DNA of 64,000 bases from Pseudomonas simiae (GTDB lineage Bacteria; Pseudomonadota; Gammaproteobacteria; Pseudomonadales; Pseudomonadaceae): assembly GCF_900111895.1 (NCBI RefSeq), contig NZ_FOKB01000010.1, positions 62,001 through 126,000 of the forward strand, in the 5' to 3' direction. Shown here piece after piece: positions 35,462-43,753 of the stretch. The position numbers and the translations under genes are program-made. How positions within the stretch are numbered: position 1 is the first letter of the stretch; the number at the start of each line of letters is the position of its first letter. Under the pieces are notes generated by a model. It did no database searches. It was not told the DNA's origin and saw only the letters and a program-made list of their open reading frames with translations.

Positions 35462-36348
35462 AGTCATTCAACGGCCGCGTAGCGGCCATTACCGGCGCGG
35501 CATCCGGCATGGGCCGCGCCCTGGCAATGGCCCTGGCACGGGAAGGTTGCCACCTGGCACTGGCGGACAAAAACAGCCAGGGGCTGGAACAGACGTTGGC
35601 ATTGATCAAGGCCTCCACCCTGGCCCCCGTGCTGATCACCACCCAAGTGCTGGATGTGTCCGATCGCCGGGCCATGGAGGACTGGGCTGCGCGCTGCGTG
35701 GCCGAACACGGCCGGGTCAACCTGGTCTTCAACAATGCAGGGGTGGCCTTGTCGAGTACGGTGGAGGGTGTGGACTACGCCGACCTGGAATGGATTGTCG
35801 GCATCAACTTCTGGGGAGTGGTCCATGGCACCAAGGCGTTTCTGCCGTACCTGAAAGCCTCAGGAGAAGGCCATGTCGTCAACACCTCCAGCGTGTTCGG
35901 CCTGTTTGCCCAACCGGGCATGAGCGGCTACAACGCCACCAAGTTTGCCGTGCGTGGCTTTACCGAATCCCTGCGCCAAGAGCTGGACATGCAACGTTGC
36001 GGCGTATCGGCCACCTGCGTGCACCCCGGTGGGATACGCACCGATATCTGCCGCAGCAGCCGTATCGACGCCAACATGACCGGGTTCCTGATCCACAGCG
36101 AGCAGCAGGCCCGCGCCGACTTCGAAAAGCTGTTCATCACCGACCCCGACCAGGCCGCCAAGGTGATCCTGCACGGGGTGCGTAAAAACAAACGTCGCGT
36201 GCTGATCGGCCGCGACGCCTATTTCCTCGACCTGCTCGCCCGCTGTCTGCCGGCGGCCTATCAAGCCCTGGTGGTGTTCGCCAGCCAGCGCATGGCGCCG
36301 AAACCCCGCACACCGGTGCTTGAAACCAACGACGAGCCTCGTCTCTGA
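35458..36348 (+). CDS. Short-chain dehydrogenase/reductase
   Basis: The 296-residue SDR has a TGAASGMGRALAMALAREG cofactor site, NNAGVAL, catalytic serine in VVNTSSVFGLF and YxxxK in GYNATKFAV. A C-terminal extension (KKNKRRVLIGRDAYFLDLL) is common in SDRs paired with Baeyer-Villiger monooxygenases. It overlaps the monooxygenase gene and probably oxidises the secondary alcohol to the ketone substrate. The start is fixed by AAGGGAG about 6 bases before the ATG. Confidence 0.92.
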   Translation: MKSFNGRVAAITGAASGMGRALAMALAREGCHLALADKNSQGLEQTLALIKASTLAPVLITTQVLDVSDRRAMEDWAARCVAEHGRVNLVFNNAGVALSSTVEGVDYADLEWIVGINFWGVVHGTKAFLPYLKASGEGHVVNTSSVFGLFAQPGMSGYNATKFAVRGFTESLRQELDMQRCGVSATCVHPGGIRTDICRSSRIDANMTGFLIHSEQQARADFEKLFITDPDQAAKVILHGVRKNKRRVLIGRDAYFLDLLARCLPAAYQALVVFASQRMAPKPRTPVLETNDEPRL

Positions 36349-36363
36349 ACAGGAGCACGCACT

Positions 36364-37197
36364 ATGCTGCCGATCCGCCGTGACATTCATTTCGCCCTGC
36401 CCGCCGAGCGCATCAAAAACTGGCATGAACAGGGGCCGTTCATCACGCACTTCTTCAACGCACTGTCGCTGCTATTCCCCCAGGGCGAGCTGTTTTTCAT
36501 GGACAGCGTGCGCCACTACCGCCAACGCATCGACGATCCAGCGCTGAAGAAAGAGATCCAGGGTTTTATCGGCCAGGAGGCCATGCACAGCCGCGAACAC
36601 GTGGCCTACAACGATCTGCTGCAAGCGGCCGGCTTACCAGCGCACACGCTGGACCGTCGGTTGAAGTTCATCCTCGACCTGCAGAAAAAACACCTGCCAG
36701 CCTCCTTCAACCTGGCCGTGACCATTGCCCTTGAACACTACACTGCGATGCTGGCCGAAATCCTGCTGAGCGACCCGTCTCGCTTCGGCGATTCACTCAA
36801 GGGCTACCAACAGATGTGGTACTGGCATGCCCTGGAGGAAACCGAACACAAAGCGGTGGCCTTCGATGTCTGGAACACCGTGATCAAGCCCGGGCCCAAG
36901 CGCTATTTATTGCGTACCGGGACCATGCTCACCACCACGGTGTTTTTCTGGCTGGTGGTCTTCGATTTCCACCTGCGCCTGCTGATCGCTGACCGCAAGT
37001 CCGGCGGGCACCTGAAAGGCTTCTGGCGCATGCTGAAATTTCTGTATGGGCCCAAGGGAGTTTTCCCACGGATGCTGGTGCCGTGGCTGCATTACTTCAA
37101 ACCCGGCTTTCACCCCTGGGACCACGACAACCGTGCGCGCCTGGCGGGAATCGACGGGTTGGTCGAGGAGATCGAACAGACTCAGCGCGGGTATTAG
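36364..37197 (+). CDS. Metal-dependent hydrolase of the PF10118 family
   Basis: The 277-residue protein is all-helical. It has the family's conserved metal-ligand pattern: FPQGELFFMDSVRHYR, GQEAMHSREH, LEHYTAMLAE and WHALEETEHKAVAFDVW, resembling a ferritin-like di-metal site. A hydrophobic segment (MLTTTVFFWLVVFDF) may anchor it to the membrane. The family is named a predicted hydrolase but its reaction is unknown; it is often found next to SDR and Baeyer-Villiger genes, as here. It follows the SDR by 15 bases and probably shares its transcript. Confidence 0.8.
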   Translation: MLPIRRDIHFALPAERIKNWHEQGPFITHFFNALSLLFPQGELFFMDSVRHYRQRIDDPALKKEIQGFIGQEAMHSREHVAYNDLLQAAGLPAHTLDRRLKFILDLQKKHLPASFNLAVTIALEHYTAMLAEILLSDPSRFGDSLKGYQQMWYWHALEETEHKAVAFDVWNTVIKPGPKRYLLRTGTMLTTTVFFWLVVFDFHLRLLIADRKSGGHLKGFWRMLKFLYGPKGVFPRMLVPWLHYFKPGFHPWDHDNRARLAGIDGLVEEIEQTQRGY

Positions 37198-39269
37198 GCT
37201 TGCGCCAAGGCGGCGCGCTCACGCACAAAGTCTTCCAACTGATCTGCCGGCAGTGCCTTGCTGAAATACCAGCCTTGGATAATCAATTCGGCGCCGGTGT
37301 TCAGAAAGGCCAACTGCTCGGCGGTTTCCACGCCTTCCACCACCACACCCAGGTTCAGCGCCTCACAGAAGCGCAGCATGCCAGTCATGACTTGGGCGCC
37401 TTTGGGGTCGCGCTGGGCCACCACGAAACTGCGGTCGATCTTGATGAAATCCACTGGAAACTGATGCAGGTAGCTCAAGGCCGAAAAACCGGTGCCGAAG
37501 TCATCGATATAGACCTTGGCGCCGATGGCCTGCAGCTTCTGGATGGTCTGGCGCGTGACCTGAATATCGCCGACCAGCGCGTCTTCGGTGATTTCCACCG
37601 AGACGTGCCCGTGGGCCTGGGCCAGGATTTCTACGAGGCGTTCACCATAGGCGGCGTCGGTCAGCGTCGCGCTGGAAATATTGATAGTCATCGGCAGGAC
37701 AAAGCCGAGTTTCTGCCACTTCTGGTACTGGCGAACCGCCTGGGACGCAACCCACACATCCACGTCCGGCATCAACTGCGCCTGGGCCAGCCATTGCAGG
37801 AACTCCCAAGGCGAATGCACCTTGCCCTGGGCGTCACGGGCACGCATCAGCGCTTCACAGCCGGTGCACAGGCCGGTGCGCGTCGAGACTTGTGGTTGGA
37901 ATTCGAGGTAGAAATCGTAGTCGCTGATTTGCTGGATGCGGCTCAGTTCATTGGCCTGGCGCGCCAGGGCCTTGTGGGAGGCGAGCACCGGATCCAGCTC
38001 ACGCAGCCGGCCCTTTTCTTCAAGACCACGGAAGGTCATGTCCAGAGACTTGAGGTAGACCGTGCCGCCTTCGGTGGCCTGGCGATGAATCGCAAGCACA
38101 TACGGCGCATACACCAACGTGCCCAGGCCCAGCAGCGTCAGTTGCAGCGCCACCGCCGCGAAGTCACCATGAGTGCTCAGGTAGGCATTGAGCAGCACCG
38201 GCGCTGTGAGTGGAACGCTGACCACCGCCGGCGAGACCCAGCCCATCTGCACCACCGTCAACGCCACCATGGCATTCAACGCGGGTACCACCAGAAAGGG
38301 AATGAACAAGCGCGGGTTTAGGATGATCGGCAAACCGAACAACAGCACCTCACTGACGTTGAACAGTGACAGCGGCAGACTCGCCATCGCCAACAAACGC
38401 ATGGACTGGCTCTTGGAGAACAGCAGGATCGCCAGCAACAGGCATAAAGCTCCACCCGAACCGCCGATAAACGCGAAGCTGCCCAACAGGCCGCTGTTCA
38501 ACAGGTAGTTGATCGGCTCGCCCGCCGCCGACGCCGCACCGTTCAGCGCCACCGCCTGGTCCAGCACATCGAACAGCGGCTGCATGGCGTACACACCGTG
38601 GATGCCGAAGAACCACAGCAGCGAATTCATCAGGGTCACAAACAGGCCGCTGCCGTAAGGCGACTCCAGGGCATGGAGTACTTGGGGCCCCTGGAGTTGC
38701 GCCACGTAAGGAATCTGCAGCAGCAAAGACAACACCACCACCAACGCCAGCGCGGTGATGGCGCCCGGTACCACCATATTGATAGTGCCCCGCAGGTTGT
38801 GCCCCACCAGGTCTTCATTGACCAACCGAGTCCAGCGGTAACGGTGCAGCCACGCAATCGCCGGCACATTCAACAGCGGCGAAGCAATCGCGATAAACAG
38901 GACGAAAGTGGCCGAAGCGCGTGGGTATTCACGCAGGATAAACGTTGCCACCACTACATGGGCCAGACACAGGAACGCCACCGGCAGTTGCGGCAATCGA
39001 TGCTGGATTGCCAACATGTAACCGATGGACGCAGCGACCAGCAGCGGGATCACAGAGCTGATTTGATTGTGCAAGCCAGCGAAGAACGCCACCACTTGCG
39101 CATCGAAACCCAGCATCCGCGCGCATTCGGACAGGATCAGGAAACCGGCAGACACCAGCAGGCAAGGCAGGATCCACAACAAACCTTCGCGGATCGCTCG
39201 AAGAGACTCCGTGCTGGCCAAGGCGGCCAGACGTTGGGTGAAGAAAAGCTTGAACAGCGTTTGCGCCAT
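37194..39269 (-). CDS. PTS EIIC-like membrane domain fused to an EAL c-di-GMP phosphodiesterase
   Basis: Of 691 residues, the first ~410 form a multi-helix membrane domain resembling the lactose/cellobiose EIIC permease: FFGIHGVYAM, FIGGSGGALCLLLAILLFSK, FNVSEVLLFGLPIILNPRLF. The C-terminal ~250 residues are an EAL domain with all catalytic residues: CEALMR, TINIS, VEITED, IDDFGTG, FIKIDR, VVEGVE, IQGWYFSKAL. It should hydrolyse cyclic di-GMP in response to something bound by the EIIC-like part. No EIIA or EIIB gene is adjacent. ATG at 39269 follows AGGGA; an upstream ATG at 39392 is less likely. Confidence 0.88.
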   Translation of the reverse strand: MAQTLFKLFFTQRLAALASTESLRAIREGLLWILPCLLVSAGFLILSECARMLGFDAQVVAFFAGLHNQISSVIPLLVAASIGYMLAIQHRLPQLPVAFLCLAHVVVATFILREYPRASATFVLFIAIASPLLNVPAIAWLHRYRWTRLVNEDLVGHNLRGTINMVVPGAITALALVVVLSLLLQIPYVAQLQGPQVLHALESPYGSGLFVTLMNSLLWFFGIHGVYAMQPLFDVLDQAVALNGAASAAGEPINYLLNSGLLGSFAFIGGSGGALCLLLAILLFSKSQSMRLLAMASLPLSLFNVSEVLLFGLPIILNPRLFIPFLVVPALNAMVALTVVQMGWVSPAVVSVPLTAPVLLNAYLSTHGDFAAVALQLTLLGLGTLVYAPYVLAIHRQATEGGTVYLKSLDMTFRGLEEKGRLRELDPVLASHKALARQANELSRIQQISDYDFYLEFQPQVSTRTGLCTGCEALMRARDAQGKVHSPWEFLQWLAQAQLMPDVDVWVASQAVRQYQKWQKLGFVLPMTINISSATLTDAAYGERLVEILAQAHGHVSVEITEDALVGDIQVTRQTIQKLQAIGAKVYIDDFGTGFSALSYLHQFPVDFIKIDRSFVVAQRDPKGAQVMTGMLRFCEALNLGVVVEGVETAEQLAFLNTGAELIIQGWYFSKALPADQLEDFVRERAALAQA

Positions 39270-39602
39270 GACCGATCCCTCTGCCCATCGCCCACTGTCC
39301 CTGAAAGGCAGGGCCGGAAATACGGGGTTAACGCTACACGTCAAGGCACGCTGAGCGAAAGCCTTTTGCCATTTATCCAGATGTTTTTCCATAATGGATG
39401 ACAGTCAATTCCTCAGATTTCAAAAGTAATTGAGTTTTGTGACGTGGGCCACTCACTAAATCTGCTTCGGTGCTGATGACCTTCCTGTTATTGTTTTTAC
39501 TCAATCCTATGCGTGCCTGGACCAACCGCCGGCGATACAAACGCACCCGCCGCCTCGCGGCAGGCCACGGACCAAAGCCCGGCCATTGAATGGAGTAAGC
39601 CC
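39270..39602. other. Gap upstream of the EIIC-EAL gene
   Basis: I see no convincing gene. It holds the leaders of the two divergent neighbours. A minus-strand AACAATAACAGGAAGG near 39480-39495 resembles a Crc/Hfq site with a Shine-Dalgarno, but no protein follows it that looks real. Confidence 0.4.
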
Positions 39603-39932
39603 TTGTCACCACCCGGCGATAACCACCAGTTGGCACTGGACAGATTCCTCAACGAACACCCCGATGTTGCCGCAGAACTCGAGACCTTGAACCCGCTGGC
39701 CGCACAAGCCAAGGGCGAAACCCTGGCACACTACCGCGCCGAACGGCTGCATGAAGCCTTCGAAGCCGAAGCCGAACGTCAGGGCCTGTTTGCCTGGGAG
39801 TTGACCCTGAAACTGACCGCCGAGTCCCCCGAAGCCTTTGAAACCCAACGCCTTGAAGTCCACAAGGAAGTAGCACAGATGGCGGGGCTGAGCTGGGACG
39901 AATACTGCCGGATACATGATGTGGCCGGTTGA
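39603..39932 (+). CDS. Small helical protein, 109 residues (possibly DUF6388)
   Basis: The product is soluble and charged, with motifs LDRFLNEHPDVAAEL, LNPLAAQAKGETLAHYRAER and LHEAFEAEAERQGLFAWELT. It ends in MAGLSWDEYCRIHD. I associate this pattern with a Pseudomonas family of unknown function (DUF6388), from memory. TTG at 39603 is chosen because GGAG lies 8 bases upstream and no ATG fits. It faces the end of the kinase gene. Confidence 0.6.
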   Translation: MSPPGDNHQLALDRFLNEHPDVAAELETLNPLAAQAKGETLAHYRAERLHEAFEAEAERQGLFAWELTLKLTAESPEAFETQRLEVHKEVAQMAGLSWDEYCRIHDVAG

Positions 39933-39936
39933 CGCA

Positions 39937-40782
39937 TTAGCCCCTGAACCATAGGCACCGACGGGCTGCCAAGCCCTCGCACAGCTCGGCAACATCGACG
40001 GTTCGCTGCTCAGGGTCAATGGCCAATGCTGAACGTAACAACGGCCAGTACTGCCTGGGCAGTTGCCTGGGTCGTGGCAATCGTTGATTGCGGTGAGGCT
40101 CTAAGGGCCGCCGTCCTTCGGCCATCTCATAGAGCACCCGGGCCGCCCCATACAAGTCGGCGCTAGCCGACGGCAATCCTCCTGCTATCAGCTCCGGTGC
40201 CGCATACGCCGGCGTCCAGGCATTCAGCCGGTTGCGGCTCAAAGCCGGCAAGCCCGCCTCTGCCTGGGCTTGCGCGTGACCCAAGCCAAAATCGAACAAG
40301 CGTAGCCCCTGCTCCCCAACCATAATATTCGCCGGTTTCACATCGCCATGCAGGACACCCTGCCGGTGGGTGTAGGCCAGTGCTTCCAGCAGTTGCAGGG
40401 CCATGGGTTGCAACTCTTGCCATGGCAGTCCTTGAGGACACTCCTGGAGCAGGCGATCCAGGGTCAGTCCAGGCATCACTTCCATGGTGAAGAATGCCAC
40501 TTGGAGGGCTGTGTCTACCTCGAACGAAAATGCACGCACCACGTGATCATGGCGCAGGCTTCGGGTCAGGGCGAACTCGCTGTAGAGAAGCACATGCGCG
40601 TCGGTGGAGGCGGATAGGCTCTCGCCTAACAATTTCAGCGCCACACGGCAGTCTGGCTCGCCGAAAGCTTCATGCAGCAGATCCCGCGCGCGATAGACCA
40701 CCCCCATGCCCCCGGTGCCGAGGATCCGCTCAAGCTGATAGCGCCCCGCCAGCAAGTTCGGCGGACCTGCCGCTGCGCTCAT
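39937..40782 (-). CDS. T6SS-associated Ser/Thr protein kinase (Stk1/PpkA type)
   Basis: The 281-residue Hanks-type kinase is complete: glycine loop LGTGGMGVVYRARD, VALK lysine, catalytic loop LHGDVKPANIMV, FDFGLGHA, and APEL. It has no transmembrane segment. In H2-type T6SS loci this gene (stk1) is the last of the operon and follows the phosphatase stp1. Here it overlaps the phosphatase-derived chimera by 4 bases. Its normal target, the FHA protein, is not encoded in the locus, so it may be without a role. Confidence 0.85.
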   Translation of the reverse strand: MSAAAGPPNLLAGRYQLERILGTGGMGVVYRARDLLHEAFGEPDCRVALKLLGESLSASTDAHVLLYSEFALTRSLRHDHVVRAFSFEVDTALQVAFFTMEVMPGLTLDRLLQECPQGLPWQELQPMALQLLEALAYTHRQGVLHGDVKPANIMVGEQGLRLFDFGLGHAQAQAEAGLPALSRNRLNAWTPAYAAPELIAGGLPSASADLYGAARVLYEMAEGRRPLEPHRNQRLPRPRQLPRQYWPLLRSALAIDPEQRTVDVAELCEGLAARRCLWFRG

Positions 40783-41600
40783 GGCTGGACTACCACGGCG
40801 GTCAGGTCATCCCGTGCCGGCCCCTGCAGCACGCCACGGAACAACCGATCCACCACCTGCCGTGGCGTGCCTGCGCTCATGGCACTCCCCAACTCCTTAT
40901 GGCTGAGCCCCTGGTACAGACCGTCGCTGCACAACAAAAACACATCACCGGGCTGGGCGCGCAGCTCCAATATCTCAAGGCTCAATGGCTGCCTGGCTCC
41001 CACCGCACGGGTCAAGGCTCTTGCGCCAGGATGAGCCTGGGCCAGTTCCGGGCTCAACTGTTGCGTGTCTATCAGTTGCTGCTGCAGAGAGTGGTCCCGC
41101 GACAGTTGATACAGCCGCTGCCCTCGCCACAGGTAGCATCGGCTATCCCCTGCCCAGACACAGGCGGCGCGATGGTGCTCCAGTAACAAACGGTACTTAC
41201 GCCAGACGGGTAGCATCAGTCGTTGCAGACGGTGATGAAACACGTCCAGAAAATCTCGCGTGGTATTGCCACCCACCCCGTCGGCACACGCCTGCTCGCC
41301 ATAAAACGCCGGCAAGGGCGACCCCGCGCCACACAAGCCCAACAGGTTGAGTCGAAGACGCGCACGCAACTGCTCGTGTTCGATGAAAAACTCCACCCGG
41401 TCAATATCGTGACCGGGAAAGCCAAGACCTGGATTGGCGTGAAACTCCAACAGGTCATACAACGCGTCTTCATCCAACAGCGGATGGGCAACGCGCAAGC
41501 GTTTGATCACCTGCAAAACTGCCTGGAATAGCGAGTACTCGCGGATGCTCAGGGACAATCGCGTCAAAGCAGGGGCTGCTGCCCCATCCGTGGTGGCCAT
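40779..41600 (-). pseudogene. In-frame chimera: N-terminal TssG fused to C-terminal PP2C phosphatase
   Basis: Residues 1-137 match TssG of the T6SS baseplate: LLEFHANPGLGFPGHDI, RLRLNLLGLCGAGSPLPAFY and TRDFLDVFHHRLQRL ... WRKYR. From residue ~143 the sequence is a PP2C-type phosphatase: ACVWAGDSRCYLWRG, LSRDHSLQQQLID, LCSDGLYQGLS, ARDDLTAVVV. The phosphatase part lacks its first ~100 residues, including the NEDA and DGMGGH metal-binding motifs, so it should be inactive; the TssG part lacks its C-terminal half. The junction lies near 41171-41193. The frame is open, so a hybrid protein may still be made and translation coupled to the kinase. Confidence 0.88.
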
Positions 41601-43351
41601 AGGTACACGTCTCCTTGTGTGCTGATGACTCTTAGTTCGTGGTAGGCGTTGAGGCTGGCGTAAAGCGCGAAGAATTCGTTGAGTACCGACGCGAAGACGA
41701 ACACTTCGCCATGCCCCAAAAAGCCTTGGGGATCGATGCTCAGATCAATTCGTATCCCCCGAAACGGCAAGCCACGGTGCAATCGGTCAACCGCCGTATG
41801 ACTGACGGATCGCATTGCGCCCAGCTTCCTCTCGCTGATCTTCTGCGCTTGTCGGTCGTGGTAGCGCGGTAAGTCATAGGTTTGAAGGATCACCTTCAAG
41901 GCATTGATGTCGCTCAACGACAGATAGTTGAGCGACAGGTTGCTGATCAACCGCCAGAGAAAATCCTGATCCAGGGGGGGCGGGAAACTGGCCGTCGGTG
42001 CGCAGATATTCCGAAACGACAACCCCTCTGGCGTCTGTTCGCAAGGCAGGTTGATGTCCCCAAGCTGCAATAGCCGAGGCAGATTGTGATTGGTACACGT
42101 CAACTCGATCGACAGTGTTTGTTGCGCTGACCCAGGACCGTTACCAAACGCAAGCCAGGTCTCAAGGCCTGCATGTTGTGTCGATGGCCGTTGACGAATG
42201 CTGTAACTCCCTGGGCCATCCGACAGGTCGTTATCGACATCATGTTCGAAGGATTCGAAGGGCACGTAGGTCTTGTATCTACGCCCACCCGGTTGCCACC
42301 CTGTGACACTGTCAACGGAAAATACGCTCGCGTTTTCCCGTGAATACTCACCGGGGACGAGCAGGTACTCATCCTGCTTCCCATCCAGGCGGATGGGCAC
42401 TGCATCATGCTTGAACAGGTTCACGATGGGGGTGCAGTACAGTTTGACGTTCTCCAGGGTGGGCTGCCGGGACTCACCCCATGGACTGCGCAACTCGAAG
42501 CGCAACATCACTCCACTGACCTGCTTGAGCAATTCGCCAGGTAATTCCTGCAGTACCCCCAGGCCCCCCACATCGACAAACAGATACTTGTCAGGGAAGG
42601 CAAAATACTCCTGCAGGTGGCGATACCCCGGAAAGGTATTCTGCGGATACGGGATCAACGCCTGTTCCTCGCTGAAACCCACCGGCTGGACCTGGTCGGC
42701 ACCCAGTCGTAGCGATAACGCCTGACCATCAACCCCATTGACCGGTAGGCCATCGTGGCCCAAAGGCAGCAGTTCGATACCCTCCAGATGACGCAGCAGG
42801 CTCAGGTACAGCTCCTGGCTGATGTAGCGATCCCCGGCGAAATGCAGACGCAACCGGTTGAGGGTCCATTCACTGAAATTCCCTTCGGCGCTCATCTCCA
42901 GACGCAGACTCAACACCCCCTGTCCTGCTCGGGAGCCATACTCCAAGGCGTTCAACTGCAACGGTAGAACCTGCGTGGCATAGCAGGTCCGAAAACGGCA
43001 TCGCTCGCCATTGACTGCGGCGCTCTCAACCGGCGTCCCCCTCGCCACGCACACGTCAGGACCTGAGTGCTTCAACGGATCAAACTGCAGCATGCTGAAC
43101 GCAGGCATCGGGCGCATGTAGTTGGGCCAGAGCAAATGCATCAGCGAGTGGGTCAGTTCTGGAAGCTCGTCATCGAGTTTCTGGCGCAAGCGCCCCGTAA
43201 GAAACGCAAAGCCTTCCAGCAGACGCTCTACATCCGGATCTTGACCGGCCTCTGCGAGAAACGGAGCGAGCGCAGGATTACGCTCGGAGAACTGCCGCCC
43301 GAGTTGTCGCAACGCGCTGAGTTCGCTTTGGTAATAACGATTAAACGACAT
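41564..43351 (-). CDS. tssF: T6SS baseplate protein TssF
   Basis: The 595-residue protein has the family start MSFNRYYQSELSALRQLGRQ, then FLTGRLRQKLDDELPELTHSL, LLWPNYMRPMPAFSMLQF, and the conserved end VYLWPPRMGQQPLL. Length and both ends agree with an intact TssF (VasA/ImpG). It overlaps tssE by 11 bases and the tssG-derived start by 37 bases, as in complete T6SS operons. The partner TssG is truncated and TssK is missing, so the TssKFGE wedge cannot assemble from this locus alone. Confidence 0.93.
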   Translation of the reverse strand: MSFNRYYQSELSALRQLGRQFSERNPALAPFLAEAGQDPDVERLLEGFAFLTGRLRQKLDDELPELTHSLMHLLWPNYMRPMPAFSMLQFDPLKHSGPDVCVARGTPVESAAVNGERCRFRTCYATQVLPLQLNALEYGSRAGQGVLSLRLEMSAEGNFSEWTLNRLRLHFAGDRYISQELYLSLLRHLEGIELLPLGHDGLPVNGVDGQALSLRLGADQVQPVGFSEEQALIPYPQNTFPGYRHLQEYFAFPDKYLFVDVGGLGVLQELPGELLKQVSGVMLRFELRSPWGESRQPTLENVKLYCTPIVNLFKHDAVPIRLDGKQDEYLLVPGEYSRENASVFSVDSVTGWQPGGRRYKTYVPFESFEHDVDNDLSDGPGSYSIRQRPSTQHAGLETWLAFGNGPGSAQQTLSIELTCTNHNLPRLLQLGDINLPCEQTPEGLSFRNICAPTASFPPPLDQDFLWRLISNLSLNYLSLSDINALKVILQTYDLPRYHDRQAQKISERKLGAMRSVSHTAVDRLHRGLPFRGIRIDLSIDPQGFLGHGEVFVFASVLNEFFALYASLNAYHELRVISTQGDVYLWPPRMGQQPLL

Positions 43352-43739
43352 CCGGCAAGACCTCTACCCGACCGGAGTCGCCTAGCCGAGCGGTGAACAC
43401 TACGGGGTGCTGGGTGCCCTTAATCACTAGCGTGGCTTCAATGGCGAAGGCCAGGGCCAGCGGGTCATGGTCCCTCGGCAACGTCTTGACCCGCACATCC
43501 TTCAAGCGCGGCTCGTAGGCGCGGATGAATCGCTCGATCAACAAGCGTGACTGAGCCAATGACTCATGCAGGCTCTGGTTCATGTCATTGAGGTCGGGCA
43601 AGCCGTAATCCGGCAGCGTCTGCACACTGCCCGCACGGATGCTGAGCATTTTTCCCAGGTGACTCGCGACGGATGTCACGGCACTTGCGGGAGTAGCCGG
43701 GCGTTCAAGGCGCTGGAAAAGACTCTGGTGATTGGGCAT
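43341..43739 (-). CDS. tssE: T6SS baseplate protein TssE (gp25-like)
   Basis: The 132-residue protein carries the gp25/GPW-like domain: SVQTLPDYGLPDLNDM and RFIRAYEPRLKDVRVKTLPRD. ATG at 43739 has AGAGG 7 bases upstream; an alternative ATG at 43757 overlaps the tssC stop (ATGA). It is the baseplate wedge piece that nucleates the sheath. Confidence 0.9.
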   Translation of the reverse strand: MPNHQSLFQRLERPATPASAVTSVASHLGKMLSIRAGSVQTLPDYGLPDLNDMNQSLHESLAQSRLLIERFIRAYEPRLKDVRVKTLPRDHDPLALAFAIEATLVIKGTQHPVVFTARLGDSGRVEVLPDVV

Positions 43740-43753
43740 TCGCTGGCCTCTGC

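Noticed and set aside
37083..38321. 412-codon plus-strand frame opposite the EAL domain
   Set aside because: Basic, His/Gln-rich antisense reading; the EAL catalytic motifs on the other strand settle the coding strand.
40779..41600. Normal T6SS PP2C phosphatase
   Set aside because: The N-terminal half is TssG, and the metal-binding DGMGG region of PP2C is absent, so it cannot be annotated as an intact phosphatase.
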